This document shows positions 56,912 through 64,000 of a stretch of DNA of 64,000 bases, one piece after another. Source of the DNA: Blastococcus sp. PRF04-17. Lineage in GTDB: Bacteria > Actinomycetota > Actinomycetes > Mycobacteriales > Geodermatophilaceae. How positions within the stretch are numbered: the first letter of the stretch is position 1; each line of letters starts with the position of its first letter. The position numbers and the translations under genes were made by a program. The DNA lies in NCBI RefSeq assembly GCF_023016265.1, contig NZ_CP095412.1, positions 2,976,001 through 3,040,000 on the forward strand, written 5' to 3'. The notes under the pieces are model-generated. The model was given only the letters and a program-made list of their open reading frames with translations, made no database searches and was not told the origin of the DNA.

Positions 56912-57598
56912 GTGACCGTCGACGAGGTCCTGGCCCGGCTGCGCGACCTGGCCGAGCCGTCCCGGCTGCCGGGCATGGCCCGGTACGGGATCGGGGCCGG
57001 CACCGCGCTCGGCGTGACCGTCGGGGAGCTGCGCGGCGTGGCGAAGGAGGTCGGCCGGGATCACGCACTGGCCGGCGACCTGTGGGCCAGCGGCGTGCAC
57101 GAGGCGCGGATCCTCGCGTCGCTGGTCGACGACCCGGCACTGGTCGACGACGACCAGTTCGAGCACTGGGCCGCCGACTTCGCCTCGTGGGACCTCTGCG
57201 ACCAGGTCTGCCAGAACCTCTTCCGGTACGCGGCGGCGGGCTGGGGCAAGGCCGTGGAGTGGCCGACGAGGGACGAGCTGTTCGTCAAGCGGGCCGGTTT
57301 CGTGCTCATGGCGGGCCTCGCCGTCGCGGACAAGCGGGCCGCCGACGACCGGTTCGCCGCCCTCCTCCCGGCACTGGTGGCGAGCGCGGACGACGACCGG
57401 CCGCTCGTGCGCACGGCCGCGAGCTGGGCGCTGCGCGCCATCGGCAAGCGCAGCGCCGGGCTCAACCTGCTCGCCGTCGAGGCGGCCGAGCAACTCCGCG
57501 GAAGCGGTGCCCGATGGGTGGCCACCGACGCGCTCCGGGAACTCCGCAGCCCCGCCGTCCGGCGCCGGCTGGCGACGCGGACCTCGCCTGGAAGGTGA
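56912..57598 (+). CDS. DNA alkylation repair protein (AlkD-like HEAT repeat)
   Basis: 228 residues of HEAT-like helices. Landmarks: G-M-A-R-Y-G-I-G near residues 21-28, the active-site region F-A-S-W-D-L-C-D near 90-97 (family W-D-x-x-D Trp-Asp pair) and K-R-A-G-F-V-L-M near 125-132. Family members excise or handle positively charged alkylated bases. GTG 56912, one base after the P450 stop, suggests one transcript. Some actinomycete paralogs may have lost glycosylase activity. Confidence 0.85.
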   Translation: MTVDEVLARLRDLAEPSRLPGMARYGIGAGTALGVTVGELRGVAKEVGRDHALAGDLWASGVHEARILASLVDDPALVDDDQFEHWAADFASWDLCDQVCQNLFRYAAAGWGKAVEWPTRDELFVKRAGFVLMAGLAVADKRAADDRFAALLPALVASADDDRPLVRTAASWALRAIGKRSAGLNLLAVEAAEQLRGSGARWVATDALRELRSPAVRRRLATRTSPGR

Positions 57599-57623
57599 GC
57601 GGGCTCACTGGCAGGATCCGGCC

Positions 57624-59240
57624 ATGCGCGGCTTGATGCAGGACTCGCCCCTCACCATCGACACGATCTTCCGGCACGTCGAGCAGCACTACGGCGACGG
57701 GACGATCGTCACCAACAACCCCGGCGGTGTGACCCGGACGACCTACGCGGAGTGGGCGCAGCGCACCCGCAAGCTCGGCGGCGTCCTCGACACGCTCGGC
57801 GTGAGCGGCGACGGGCGGGTGGGCACGTTCGGCTGGAACAGCCAGCGTCACCTCGAGCTCTACTTCGCCGCGCCGTGCACCGGCCGGGTCCTGCACACGC
57901 TCAACATCCGGCTGTTCCCCGAGCAGCTGACCTACATCGCCAACCACGCCGAGGACGAGGTCGTCTTCGTCGACCGCACCGTGCTGCCGCTGCTGTGGAA
58001 GCTCATCGACACGATGACGACGGTCCGGCACGTCGTGGTCATGGACGACGGCGGCACCAACGAGGTCCCCGACGACCCGCGCATCTCCGACTACGAGACG
58101 CTGCTCGCCGACGCCCAGCCGGTCGACTTCCGGGTCGACGACGAGAACCTCGCCGCCTCCATGTGCTACACGAGCGGCACCACGGGCAACCCCAAGGGCG
58201 TCGTCTACTCGCACCGCTCGACGGTGCTGCACACGATGGCCGTGCTCGCACCCAACGCCTTCGGGCTGGGCGTGCGGGACGTCGCGATGCCGGTCGTCCC
58301 GATGTTCCACGCCAACGCCTGGGGCATCGCGCAGGCCGCGCCCGCCGCCGGCGCCTCGCTGGTGATGCCCGGGGCGATGATGCAGCCCGAGGCGCTGGCC
58401 GACATCATCGTGGACGAGGGCGTCACCTTCACCGCCGGCGTCCCGACGATCTGGCAGGGCGTGCTGCCCCACCTGGCCGGCCGCGAGCACAAGCTGCGCG
58501 AGATCGGCTGCGGCGGGTCGGCCGTGCCGAAGGCGCTGTCCGAGGCCTACCGCGAGCAGGTCGGGCTGCCGATCCTGCAGGCCTGGGGCATGACCGAGAC
58601 GTCGCCGGTCGCGTCGTCGGCCGTGCTCTCCCGCCAGTACGACGACGCCGACGCCGAGACCGTCGCGAACGCCCGGGCCCGAGCGGGCATCCCGCTGTTC
58701 GGCGTCGAGGCGAGGATCGTCGACGCCGACACCCTCGAGCCGCAGCCCTGGGACGACCAGGCCACCGGCGAGCTGCAGGTCCGCGGTCCGTGGTGCGCGA
58801 AGGACTACTACAACCCCGACGCCGGGGTCGTGCTCTCCACCGAGGACGGCTGGATGAAGACCGGCGACGTCGCCGCCATGGACGCGGCCGGCTCGATCCG
58901 GATCGCCGACCGCACCAAGGACCTGATCAAGTCCGGCGGCGAGTGGATCAGCTCGGTCGACCTCGAGAACGTGATCATGAGCCACCCGAAGGTGAAGGAG
59001 GCCGCGGTCGTCGGCATCCCGCACCCGAAGTGGGACGAGCGGCCGCTGGCCTGCGTGGTGCTCAACGAGGGCGAGCAGGCGACGGAGGCGGAGATCCTGG
59101 AGTTCCTGCAGCCGAAGGTGGCCAAGTGGTGGCTGCCCGACGCCGTCGAGTTCATCGACGAGGTGCCCAAGACCAGCGTCGGCAAGTTCTCCAAGAAGGA
59201 CCTGCGCGCCACGTTCGCCGAGTACGAGCTGAAGTCCTGA
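57624..59240 (+). CDS. Fatty acid-CoA ligase, AMP-binding (medium/long-chain type)
   Basis: 538 residues, ANL superfamily: Y-T-S-G-T-T-G-N-P-K-G-V near residues 182-193, P-M-F-H-A-N-A-W near 228-235, A-W-G-M-T-E-T near 320-326, K-S-G-G-E-W-I-S near 437-444 and terminal K-T-S-V-G-K-F-S-K-K. The K-S-G-G-E-W and P-M-F-H-A-N-A-W spellings place it with AlkK-like medium/long-chain acyl-CoA ligases, so distinct from the coumarate-like ligase at 4.5 kb. ATG 57624 has CAGGAT six bases upstream; ATG 57636 is possible. Confidence 0.88.
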   Translation: MRGLMQDSPLTIDTIFRHVEQHYGDGTIVTNNPGGVTRTTYAEWAQRTRKLGGVLDTLGVSGDGRVGTFGWNSQRHLELYFAAPCTGRVLHTLNIRLFPEQLTYIANHAEDEVVFVDRTVLPLLWKLIDTMTTVRHVVVMDDGGTNEVPDDPRISDYETLLADAQPVDFRVDDENLAASMCYTSGTTGNPKGVVYSHRSTVLHTMAVLAPNAFGLGVRDVAMPVVPMFHANAWGIAQAAPAAGASLVMPGAMMQPEALADIIVDEGVTFTAGVPTIWQGVLPHLAGREHKLREIGCGGSAVPKALSEAYREQVGLPILQAWGMTETSPVASSAVLSRQYDDADAETVANARARAGIPLFGVEARIVDADTLEPQPWDDQATGELQVRGPWCAKDYYNPDAGVVLSTEDGWMKTGDVAAMDAAGSIRIADRTKDLIKSGGEWISSVDLENVIMSHPKVKEAAVVGIPHPKWDERPLACVVLNEGEQATEAEILEFLQPKVAKWWLPDAVEFIDEVPKTSVGKFSKKDLRATFAEYELKS

Positions 59241-59243
59241 CGA

Positions 59244-59295
59244 CCAGAACCGCGGTTTCGGCCCCCGACCGGAGGAGCCGAAACCGCGGTTCTGG
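59244..59295. terminator. Long inverted repeat, GAAACCGCGGTTTC family
   Basis: CCAGAACCGCGGTTTCGGC and its reverse complement, 14 bases apart, between convergent genes. Core shared with 45154. Confidence 0.75.
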
Positions 59296-59298
59296 CTG

Positions 59299-59627
59299 CT
59301 AGCGGACGAAGGGGGCTGGCCGGTCTCGCTCACCATGGGCCGGCCGGCGGCCTCCCAGTCACCCATGCCACCGGCGACGTTCACCGCGTCGTAGCCGTTC
59401 TGGTTGAGCCAGGCCGCCACCCGCGCGGACCGGCCGCCGCCGCGGCAGGTCACGTACAGCGGGTCGCCCTCGGGGAGGTCGTCGAGCCGGGCGGGCACCT
59501 CGCCCATCGGGATGTGGGTGGCGCCCTCGATGTGGCCGTGCACCCATTCGTCGTCCTCGCGGACGTCGAGGACGACGGCGTCGTCCGGCAACTCGTCGAC
59601 GGACACGGTCGGCACCTGCTGTGGCAT
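59299..59627 (-). pseudogene. Rhodanese-like domain protein with C-terminal one-base frameshift
   Basis: Single rhodanese domain: V-L-D-V-R-E-D-D-E-W-V-H-G-H-I-E-G-A near residues 19-36 and active-site loop C-R-G-G-G-R-S-A near 61-68 (Cys61). The C-terminus R-P-M-V-S-E-T-G-Q-P-P runs out of frame at the GGGGG run 59311-59315; one more base gives F-V-R and a TAG at 59299-59301, for 109 residues, the normal end for this family. As read, the frame runs on for about 1.8 kb antisense to the ligase, which is not credible. Sulfurtransferase partner unknown. ATG 59627; ATG 59639 is an alternative. Confidence 0.75.
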
Positions 59628-59684
59628 CACGCCTTCCATCGTGGCACGCGCCGCCGCCGACAACGCACTGCGAGGATGGACCCG

Positions 59685-60197
59685 ATGACCACCGCCCCTG
59701 CCCCGGTGCGCGAACCGGCCTGGCAGCTCTCCCGCTCCGCCATCGGGCTCTGGGTGACCGAGGGCGCCATCTCGACGGTGTCCCTCGGCCTCGCCGCCGG
59801 TGCGTTCCTCCTCTTCGTCCCCGCGAGCGCCGGTGGTCCCGTCCCACTGCTGCGGTGGCTCGTGCCCATCGGCGTCGTCGTCCACGCGGTGGTGGCGCTG
59901 GCCATCCGGCCGCACATCCGGTTCCACGTGCACCGCTGGGAGGTCACGGCGGACGCCGTCTACACGCTGACCGGCTGGCTGACCCGCACCTGGACGCTGG
60001 TGCCGATCTCCCGCATCCAGACCGTCGACGTGACCCGCGGCGTGCTCCAGCAGCTGTTCGGCCTGTCGACGGTGGCGGTGCTGACGGCGAGCTCGCAGGG
60101 CACCGTGCGCATCTGGCACCTCGAGGCCGACGTCGCCCAGCGGGTCGCCGACGACCTGGCGCACCGCGCCGAGCAGGTCCGCGACCAGGCCACATGA
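59685..60197 (+). CDS. Membrane PH-domain protein (YdbS-like), small subunit
   Basis: 170 residues: two TM helices (A-I-S-T-V-S-L-G-L-A-A-G-A-F-L-L-F and W-L-V-P-I-G-V-V-V-H-A-V-V-A-L-A) and one bacterial PH domain (V-T-A-D-A-V-Y-T-L-T-G-W ... V-P-I-S-R-I-Q-T-V-D-V-T-R-G-V-L-Q-Q-L-F-G). Role unknown; the YdbS/YdbT pair in Bacillus has been linked to protection against antimicrobial peptides. The stop overlaps the next start. GAGGAT lies seven bases before ATG 59685. Confidence 0.85.
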   Translation: MTTAPAPVREPAWQLSRSAIGLWVTEGAISTVSLGLAAGAFLLFVPASAGGPVPLLRWLVPIGVVVHAVVALAIRPHIRFHVHRWEVTADAVYTLTGWLTRTWTLVPISRIQTVDVTRGVLQQLFGLSTVAVLTASSQGTVRIWHLEADVAQRVADDLAHRAEQVRDQAT

Positions 60198-61648
60198 ACC
60201 CGGCCGCACCGGCACCGCAGGGACGGCGGACCTCGCCGCTCGTCGTCCTCGTCCACACCGCCACCTTCAAGCAGGCCCGCCAGGTCGTCCCGGCGGTCAT
60301 CCCGATCCTCGCGGCGACCGGCTTCGGCGGCGGCACGACCATGCTCATCTCGCTGGTCGTCGGCGTCACGCTGCTCTCCCTGCTGACCGCCGCCCTGTCC
60401 TGGTGGCGGTTCAGCTACCTCGACGGGCCGACCGCGGTGGTGGTCACCCGCGGCCTGGTGTCGCGGTCGGTCCGCACGGTGCCGAACGACCGGATCCGGG
60501 GCGTCGAGGTGGAGGCGCCCGTGCTGCACCGGGTGTTCGGCCTGGTGCGCGTCCGGATCGACGCCGCGGCGGGGGCGGCCGGCGAGAACGAGGAGGTCGT
60601 GGTCGACGGGGTGCCGCGCGCCGAGGGCGACCGGTTGCGCGCCGCCGTGCTCACCCACCGCGCCACGGCGCCCGAGGCGGCGGAGGAGGAGCCGGTCGAG
60701 GAGGAGTTCGGTCGCTTCGACAACCGCTGGTTGCTGTACGCCCCGCTGGTCGGCAGCTACCTCGCCGTTCCCCTCGCCGCGGTCGGCGCGCTGTTCCGGC
60801 TCGTCGACGAGCTCCCCCGCCAGTTCCAGCCGGACCTCGAGGGGCCGGACGTGAGCGACGGGCGCGCCGCCGCGCTGCTCGTCGTCGCGGCCCTCCTGCT
60901 GCTGGTGCTCGGCGCCGTCGTCGGCGCCGCGATCGTCAACTGGCGCTTCCGGCTGACGCGGCGGGGCGGCTCGCTGGTCGCCGTCCGCGGGCTGCTCACC
61001 CGTCGGCACACCGAGCTGGAGATCGACCGCATCCGCGGCTGGACCCTCTCCGAAGGGCTCGGCATGCGATGGGTGCGCGCCGCCCGGCTGAGCGCCCTGG
61101 TCACCGGCCTCGGCGACGCCACCAGGCGCGGCCAGCTGCTCCCTCTCGGGCCCCGGACCGAGGCGGTGACCCTGGGCCGGCGGCTCGTGACCGACCCGGC
61201 CGAGCTGATCGGCCATCCGCCGGCCGCCCGGCGCCGGCGGATCCTGCGCGCGACGGCCGCGGGAGTCCTGGTGACGCTGGCCGGCGCCGTCACATCGGCG
61301 GCGTTCGGCTGGTGGTGGCTGCTCGCCGCGGGCATCGCCCTGACGGTCCTCGCCGTCCCCGTCGGGCTGGGCCGGTACGCCGCCCTCGGGCACGCCACCG
61401 GGCCGGACGCGTTCACGGTGCGCAGCGGCTGGCTGGTCCGCGAGCAGGCGGTCCTGCAGCGGCGGGCGGTGGTCGGCTGGCAGGTGCGCCAGTCGTTCTT
61501 CCAGCGCCGGGCCGACCTGGCCACCGTGATCGCCTGCGTCGGGGCGGGCCAGGGCGGGTACGCGTCGACCGACATGGCCGCCGGCGAGGTCGCCGCGTTC
61601 GCGGCGGCCGCCTCCGAGCCGTGGGCGGCGACGCTCAGCGCGCGCTGA
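60194..61648 (+). CDS. Membrane PH-domain protein (YdbT-like), large subunit
   Basis: 484 residues with TM pairs near 20-65, 190-245 and 345-385 and three bPH2 modules, recognised by R-G-L-V-S-R-S-V-R-T-V-P-N-D-R-I-R-G, R-G-L-L-T-R-R-H-T-E-L-E-I-D-R-I-R-G and S-G-W-L-V-R-E-Q-A-V. Paired with the small subunit by an ATGA overlap. The two are expected to form one membrane complex. Convergent with the MutL-like gene, with a 14-base overlap. Confidence 0.85.
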   Translation: MNPAAPAPQGRRTSPLVVLVHTATFKQARQVVPAVIPILAATGFGGGTTMLISLVVGVTLLSLLTAALSWWRFSYLDGPTAVVVTRGLVSRSVRTVPNDRIRGVEVEAPVLHRVFGLVRVRIDAAAGAAGENEEVVVDGVPRAEGDRLRAAVLTHRATAPEAAEEEPVEEEFGRFDNRWLLYAPLVGSYLAVPLAAVGALFRLVDELPRQFQPDLEGPDVSDGRAAALLVVAALLLLVLGAVVGAAIVNWRFRLTRRGGSLVAVRGLLTRRHTELEIDRIRGWTLSEGLGMRWVRAARLSALVTGLGDATRRGQLLPLGPRTEAVTLGRRLVTDPAELIGHPPAARRRRILRATAAGVLVTLAGAVTSAAFGWWWLLAAGIALTVLAVPVGLGRYAALGHATGPDAFTVRSGWLVREQAVLQRRAVVGWQVRQSFFQRRADLATVIACVGAGQGGYASTDMAAGEVAAFAAAASEPWAATLSAR

Positions 61649-62879
61649 GCAGGTCCCGCGCCAGGGCGGTGGCGGTGTCGGGGTGCTCGGCGGCCAGGAG
61701 GCCGATCGGCGCGAGCGCGTAGCGGCGGTCGACCAGGACGGGAGTGGCGGCGACGACGCTGCCCGCCCCACCCGTGTCGGCGGCCAGCCGCGCCACCACG
61801 CGGTCGACCGCCTCGGGCGCCGCGTGCCGGAACACGCCGCCGGACAGCACGACCAGACCCGCGCCGCGGGCGCTGGCGCCGCCCGGCCCGTACCCCGCCT
61901 CGGCCCGCAGGTGCCGGCGCAGGGCGATCGTGGCCGCCGTGCCGCCGAGATCCAGGGAGTCCTCCCCCGGCACCGGCAGGCCCTCGGCGGCCGCCGCCGC
62001 CCGCAGCGCGTCGACGCTCCACGAGACACCGAGGTCGCCCTCCACCGTGCGCCGTCGCGCCGGCACGCCGACCGCCTCCCGCCCCAGGGACGCCTGCTCC
62101 GCGTCGGGCTCGGGCACGCAGTACACGTCGGTGGTCGCGCCGCCGACGTCGAGCACGACCACCGACACCCGCTCGTCGGCCAGCACCCGGGCCAGGACGG
62201 TCACCCCCTCCAGGACGGCGTCCGGGGTCACCGCCCGCACCCACTGGCGCAGCCGCGGATCGGTCGACAGCCGGTCGCCCCCGATGACGTGCTCGAGGAA
62301 CACCTCGCGGATCGCCGCCCGGGCCGACTCCGGCGTCAGCAGGCCGATGTCGGGCAGCACGTTGTCGGCCTCCCGCACCGGCAGGCCGCCGTCCCGGAGC
62401 ATCCGCGCCACCTCGTCCCGAACCGCCACGTTGCCGGCGAGGACGACGGGGACGGACCGCTCCGCACCGGCCAGCGTGGCGGCGTTCGCACGCAGCACCG
62501 ACGCCTCCCCGCCGTCCGTGCCGCCCACCAGGAGGACGACGTCCGGCTCGGCCGCCTGCAGCGCGGCCAGCGCGGCGCCGTCCACGACACCGGCGGCGAC
62601 ATGGACGACGCGGGCTCCGGCGGTGAGCGCGGCCCGGTGCCCGGCCTCGGCGCTGATCAGCTCCTCGTAGCCCACGACCGCCAGCCGCAGCCCACCGCCC
62701 GCGCTGGAGCAGGCGATGACCGGCGCGTCCGCGAAGCCGGCCGTCGCCGCCAGCACACCGCGGACGACGTCCCCGAGCGTCGTCGGCGCCTGCGCGGTGG
62801 CGAGCAGCTCACCGGAGAGGACGTCGACCAGCGCGGCCTTCGTCCAGGTCGACCCGATGTCGACGCAGGCGACCCTCAC
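61635..62879 (-). CDS. Glutamate mutase-type reactivating ATPase (MutL/GlmL family)
   Basis: 414 residues of the ASKHA ATPase family: first phosphate loop V-A-C-V-D-I-G-S-T-W-T-K-A-A near residues 3-16, S-S-A-G-G-G-L near 58-64, V-V-L-D-V-G-G-A-T-T-D-V-Y near 238-250 and G-G-V-F-R. This is the MutL/GlmL group that re-activates B12-dependent carbon-skeleton mutases, unrelated to the mismatch repair MutL. No mutase subunits are in the window. GTG 62879 overlaps the stop of the upstream gene. Confidence 0.85.
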   Translation of the reverse strand: MRVACVDIGSTWTKAALVDVLSGELLATAQAPTTLGDVVRGVLAATAGFADAPVIACSSAGGGLRLAVVGYEELISAEAGHRAALTAGARVVHVAAGVVDGAALAALQAAEPDVVLLVGGTDGGEASVLRANAATLAGAERSVPVVLAGNVAVRDEVARMLRDGGLPVREADNVLPDIGLLTPESARAAIREVFLEHVIGGDRLSTDPRLRQWVRAVTPDAVLEGVTVLARVLADERVSVVVLDVGGATTDVYCVPEPDAEQASLGREAVGVPARRRTVEGDLGVSWSVDALRAAAAAEGLPVPGEDSLDLGGTAATIALRRHLRAEAGYGPGGASARGAGLVVLSGGVFRHAAPEAVDRVVARLAADTGGAGSVVAATPVLVDRRYALAPIGLLAAEHPDTATALARDLLSAR

Positions 62880-63976
62880 GCCCGGACGAGCCCGACCTCC
62901 GCCGCCCCGGCGGTCAGCACGTCGAGGCCGAACGCCTGCACCGGCCCGAGGGCGCCGGGGCCGGTGACGCCCTCCGAGGCGGCGCGGGTCGCACCCCACG
63001 CCAGCATCGCGGCGGTGAAGCCGTAGGCCTCCGGCCCGTTGAGCTGCACCCGGCTGACCACCTGGCCGGAGGCGTCCTGCACCTCGGCGACCGTATGGGT
63101 CCGCCCGCGCGCGACGGTGGCCTCCGACGGGGCCTCGCCCACCCGGCGGCCGAGCGCCCCGACCAGCCGCTGCACCGCCTGCTCCGACCCGGGGATGCGC
63201 GCGACCAGCCCGGTGACCGGCGACATCAGGTGTGCCGGCGTGGTCATCGGACCGAACCAGTCGAGGTGCACGCCGACCTCGCGCAGCGTCGGCGCGAGGC
63301 CCGGCAGGGCCAGGTGCTCCGAGCCACCGACCGACAGGCCGGTGCGCCGCCGGCCGTCCACCTCGAACGTCCAGGTGTGCCGCCCCGGGGTCTCCGGGCG
63401 CAGGGAACCCCCGGTGAAGCGGAAGCCGGGCTCGAACAGCACCCCGGCCGCCGAGACCAGCGTGCCGCGGGAGAACGCCTGGCCCGAGACGCCGGACATG
63501 CTGTACCCCACGTCCAGGCGGTGCGCGCATTCGCCGGCCTCGGCCAGCGCCAGGGCACCGGCGAGGTTGCCCGGCACGTAGTCCAGGCCGAAGGCGGGCA
63601 CCAGCGTGGCGCCCGAGGCGAGCGCCAGCGGGCCGTCGTCCTCGAAGACCTGGCGCACGAACGGCGGCTCGCCGGTGGAGTCGAGGTAGACCGCACCGGC
63701 CTCGACGGCCGCGTCGACGGCGGCCCGGCCGAGGCGCAGGAACGGCCCGACCGTGGTGACGAGCACGTCGCCCGAGCCCAGGAGGCTCCGCACGGACGCC
63801 GGATCGGTGACGTCGGCCTGCGCCGTCTCCAGGCCACCGAGCCGCCCGGCCAGCGCGGCCAGCCGTCCGGGGTCACGACCGGCGAGGACCGGCCGGGCGC
63901 CGCGCTCGACGAGGGCCTCGGCGGTGCGCGCGCCGGTATACCCGGTGGCGCCGAACAGGACGATGCGGGCGGTCAC
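62876..63976 (-). CDS. Saccharopine dehydrogenase-like NAD(P)-binding protein
   Basis: 366 residues: Rossmann motif V-L-F-G-A-T-G-Y-T-G near residues 6-15, L-A-G-R-D-P near 31-36, T-T-V-G-P-F near 73-78 and A-F-G-L-D-Y-V-P-G-N-L near 128-138. This is the pattern of saccharopine dehydrogenase NADP-binding-domain proteins and of mycobacterial trans-acting enoyl reductases. Substrate unknown. GTG 63976 has TAGGGT seven bases upstream (leaderless). First gene of a two-gene operon with the MutL-like ATPase. Confidence 0.82.
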   Translation of the reverse strand: MTARIVLFGATGYTGARTAEALVERGARPVLAGRDPGRLAALAGRLGGLETAQADVTDPASVRSLLGSGDVLVTTVGPFLRLGRAAVDAAVEAGAVYLDSTGEPPFVRQVFEDDGPLALASGATLVPAFGLDYVPGNLAGALALAEAGECAHRLDVGYSMSGVSGQAFSRGTLVSAAGVLFEPGFRFTGGSLRPETPGRHTWTFEVDGRRRTGLSVGGSEHLALPGLAPTLREVGVHLDWFGPMTTPAHLMSPVTGLVARIPGSEQAVQRLVGALGRRVGEAPSEATVARGRTHTVAEVQDASGQVVSRVQLNGPEAYGFTAAMLAWGATRAASEGVTGPGALGPVQAFGLDVLTAGAAEVGLVRA

Positions 63977-64000
63977 CCGGCGGACCCTACCCAGCGCCGA

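Noticed and set aside
53269..57003. A 1244-residue minus-strand frame
   Set aside because: Only its last 383 residues (the binding protein) are real; the rest is antisense to P450 and shadows the SEC-C gene in another frame.
57462..60215. A 917-residue minus-strand frame containing the rhodanese
   Set aside because: It exists only because the rhodanese stop is lost by a one-base shift; the remainder is antisense to the ligase.
61635..62879. MutL as a DNA mismatch-repair protein
   Set aside because: Motifs are those of ASKHA ATPases of the GlmL type, not of GHKL ATPases.

Overview
The window is about 64 kb of very GC-rich DNA with dense genes, many GTG starts and frequent 4-nt ATGA/GTGA overlaps. 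The gene set (PafE/Bpa proteasome activator, GuaB1-type CBS/IMPDH protein, FolP2 paralog, SigL-like ECF module, DUF5926 SEC-C protein, LarB/LarC) fits an actinomycete, most likely Geodermatophilaceae (Blastococcus, Geodermatophilus, Modestobacter). The family assignment is an inference from gene types and style, not from a marker gene. No rRNA, tRNA, CRISPR array, prophage or insertion sequence was recognised.

Layout. 1-6 kb: the end of a serine beta-lactamase-like esterase, MaoC hydratase, FolP2 paralog (frameshifted), acetamidase, VOC protein, PaaI thioesterase, acyl-CoA ligase. 6-11.8 kb: membrane protein (frameshifted), quinone reductase, lipoprotein/ECF sigma/anti-sigma operon, PafE, and an AbiEi-nuclease-like gene between two repeat copies. 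11.9-17 kb: serS with two HAD phosphatases, guaB1 with a small zincin, a GroES-like gene. 17-20.8 kb: MarR/MmpL pair (mmpL frameshifted) and pheA. 20.9-26.7 kb: two TPR-GGDEF genes running into larB, then larC. 26.7-33.3 kb: YczR/YczE pair, VOC, AraC, an MFS pseudogene, TMEM165-like exporter, DUF1905 protein, TipAL-like MerR. 33.3-38.3 kb: methyltransferase (frameshifted), HopA1-like protein, glpD and an AGPS-like oxidase. 38.3-45.2 kb: FAD oxidase, SDR, arginine deiminase, MFS, M20 peptidase. 45.2-54.7 kb: a complete L-arabinose locus (araA, araD, araB, LacI regulator, three-gene ABC importer). 54.7-64 kb: SEC-C protein, P450, AlkD-like protein, acyl-CoA ligase, rhodanese (frameshifted), PH-domain pair, MutL-like ATPase and a saccharopine-dehydrogenase-like protein.

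Three themes run through the window. First, many genes carry a TANNNT hexamer 6-8 bases before the start codon, so leaderless transcription is common. Second, most convergent and several tandem gene ends are closed by long perfect inverted repeats that fall into a few sequence families; one family (GATCAGGTGACCTGATC plus a hairpin) has four copies. Third, six genes are broken by what looks like one missing base in a G/C run, and two more carry an in-frame stop. This pattern suggests residual sequencing error at least as much as gene decay.

The arabinose locus is the best-resolved regulon: near-identical operators lie over the promoters of araB and of the binding-protein gene. The most unusual stretch is 20.9-26.7 kb, where a diguanylate cyclase frame with an internal amber codon continues without a stop into a LarB that lacks the cysteine expected at its active site.
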